From contig DIRE01000063.1 in assembly GCA_002426575.1 (NCBI GenBank), positions 1 to 32,293 on the forward strand: a stretch of 32,293 bases of DNA. Reading direction: 5' to 3'. Made by a program: the position numbers and the translations under genes. This document shows positions 31,478 to 32,293 of the stretch, one piece after another. This DNA is from Clostridiaceae bacterium UBA5444 (GTDB lineage: Bacteria > Bacillota > Clostridia > Clostridiales > Oxobacteraceae). The notes under the pieces are model-generated. The model saw only the letters and a list, made by a program, of their open reading frames with translations, was not told where the DNA came from and searched no databases. How positions within the stretch are numbered: position 1 is the stretch's first letter; the number at the start of each line of letters is the position of its first letter.

Positions 31478-32293
31478 ATGAAAAAAAAATTTATCTGTTT
31501 AACTTTATTTATAGCAATGCTTATAACATCCTCCTGTATGCAAGATCAAAATAAGCCGCAAGTTACTGGAGGGGTTGAATCTTCCATTTCTCAAATGGGT
31601 GATATCAAAAGAATAAAGGTTACTGCTGATCAAGCAAAAATAAGAACAGGATGCTCAAATGATGCATCCGTAGCTCATACACCAGATAAAAATTCTACAT
31701 TTAATGTAGAAGGTGTAGTTGGAGACTGGTTTGGAGTTAGGCTTCCTTCTAATCAAATTGGGTTTATACACAAGGATCAATCAAAACCAATAGTCGTAGA
31801 AGATAAAAAGGTTGATATTCCGCCATCAAATAAAGTAGGAACAACAGAAGGCACTAATTCGCCTAAAACGCCTAAAACGCCAAGTGCACAAACCAACTCA
31901 GCTACATTAACTAGTCAAGAGCAAGAGATGATCAATCTTGTAAATAGTGCTAGGTCTCAAAATAATCTACCGCCTTTGCAAGTAGATATGCAGCTTACTA
32001 ATGTTGCAAGAATCAAAGCTCAAGATATGATAGATAATAACTATTTTAGCCATAACTCACCAAAGTATGGGAGTCCTTTTGATATGATGCAAAGTTTTGG
32101 AATTAATTTTGTTCAGGCAGGAGAAAATATTGCAGGGAACCAAGATGTTAAAAGTGCTCATAATGCATTAATGAATTCTCCAGGCCATAGAAAGAATATA
32201 TTAAGCCCAGACTATACTCATATAGGAATAGGAATTAGACAAGGCGGCCCTTATGGAAACATGTTTTCCCAAATGTTTGTTAGCAAGCCTAAA
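31478..32293 (+). CDS. lipoprotein with SH3-like and CAP (SCP/YkwD) domains, 3' end cut by window
   Basis: The visible 272 codons run to the last base without a stop; since the CAP core ends MFVSKPK, only a few residues are likely missing. A signal peptide with lipobox (LITSSC, Cys20) makes it a lipoprotein. Residues 43-102 resemble a bacterial SH3 domain (RIKVTADQAKIRTG... GDWFGVRLPSNQIGFIHKD), followed by a Pro/Thr linker with a twice-repeated PKTPKT-type motif and a CAP domain (about 140-272). That domain contains LVNSARSQNNLPPLQVD, NNYFSHNSPKYGSPFDMM, GENIAG and MNSPGHRKNILSPDYTHIGIG. YkwD-type proteins are often linked to the spore coat or cell wall, with unknown chemistry. GGAGGT lies 7 bases before the ATG at 31478. 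Confidence 0.9.
   Translation, partial: MKKKFICLTLFIAMLITSSCMQDQNKPQVTGGVESSISQMGDIKRIKVTADQAKIRTGCSNDASVAHTPDKNSTFNVEGVVGDWFGVRLPSNQIGFIHKDQSKPIVVEDKKVDIPPSNKVGTTEGTNSPKTPKTPSAQTNSATLTSQEQEMINLVNSARSQNNLPPLQVDMQLTNVARIKAQDMIDNNYFSHNSPKYGSPFDMMQSFGINFVQAGENIAGNQDVKSAHNALMNSPGHRKNILSPDYTHIGIGIRQGGPYGNMFSQMFVSKPK

Overview
The window looks like chromosome of an anaerobic, endospore-forming, low-GC Firmicute of the class Clostridia. The reasons are the AT-rich sequence with strong AGGAGG-type ribosome sites, a complete Rnf ferredoxin:NAD oxidoreductase operon, a type III glutamine synthetase, a cwlJ-gerQ spore germination pair and several PRD/PTS genes. Genus cannot be fixed from the sequence. 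There are no rRNA or tRNA genes and no CRISPR array.

Positions 1 to about 4000 form an accessory patch: a dead IS110-family recombinase (one-base frameshift, one active-site Asp replaced by Asn, 3' truncation) with part of its leader; a complete type III toxin-antitoxin module (strong promoter, two 46/47-nt antitoxin RNA repeats that fold as pseudoknots with covarying stems, a perfect 12-bp terminator, then a ToxN/CptN-family RNase); an unknown membrane protein; a short scar of a second toxin gene; and a GC-richer APH-family kinase. From 4022 on, the genes look like core genome.

Positions 4022-13598, all minus strand, hold a DEAD-box helicase, a BaiN/YhiN-type flavoprotein, glutamine synthetase III with its own promoter and a hairpin in its leader, and a tight three-gene set (DUF2298 membrane protein, FAD amine-oxidase-like protein, GtrB-like polyprenyl-phosphate glycosyltransferase) that probably builds or modifies a surface glycan. 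Positions 13805-14671, plus strand, hold cwlJ-gerQ. A phosphohexomutase follows on the minus strand.

Positions 16402-22416, minus strand, are a self-contained PTS locus: PRD regulator, fructose-type IIA, IIC and IIB, then HPr and enzyme I. Phosphate can pass from PEP through EI and HPr to the IIA/IIB/IIC permease and to the regulator, all encoded here. No 1-phosphofructokinase gene is present. Positions 22674-27653 are rnfCDGEAB, the membrane complex coupling ferredoxin oxidation to NAD+ reduction and ion export.

Positions 27654-28412 are intergenic, with an IS200/IS605-like end hairpin, a run of further hairpins, and a promoter plus a 17-codon leader ORF whose stop overlaps the start of a CDF metal-efflux gene. 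The window closes with a GH20 hexosaminidase (minus) and a divergent lipoprotein with SH3-like and CAP domains that runs off the end.
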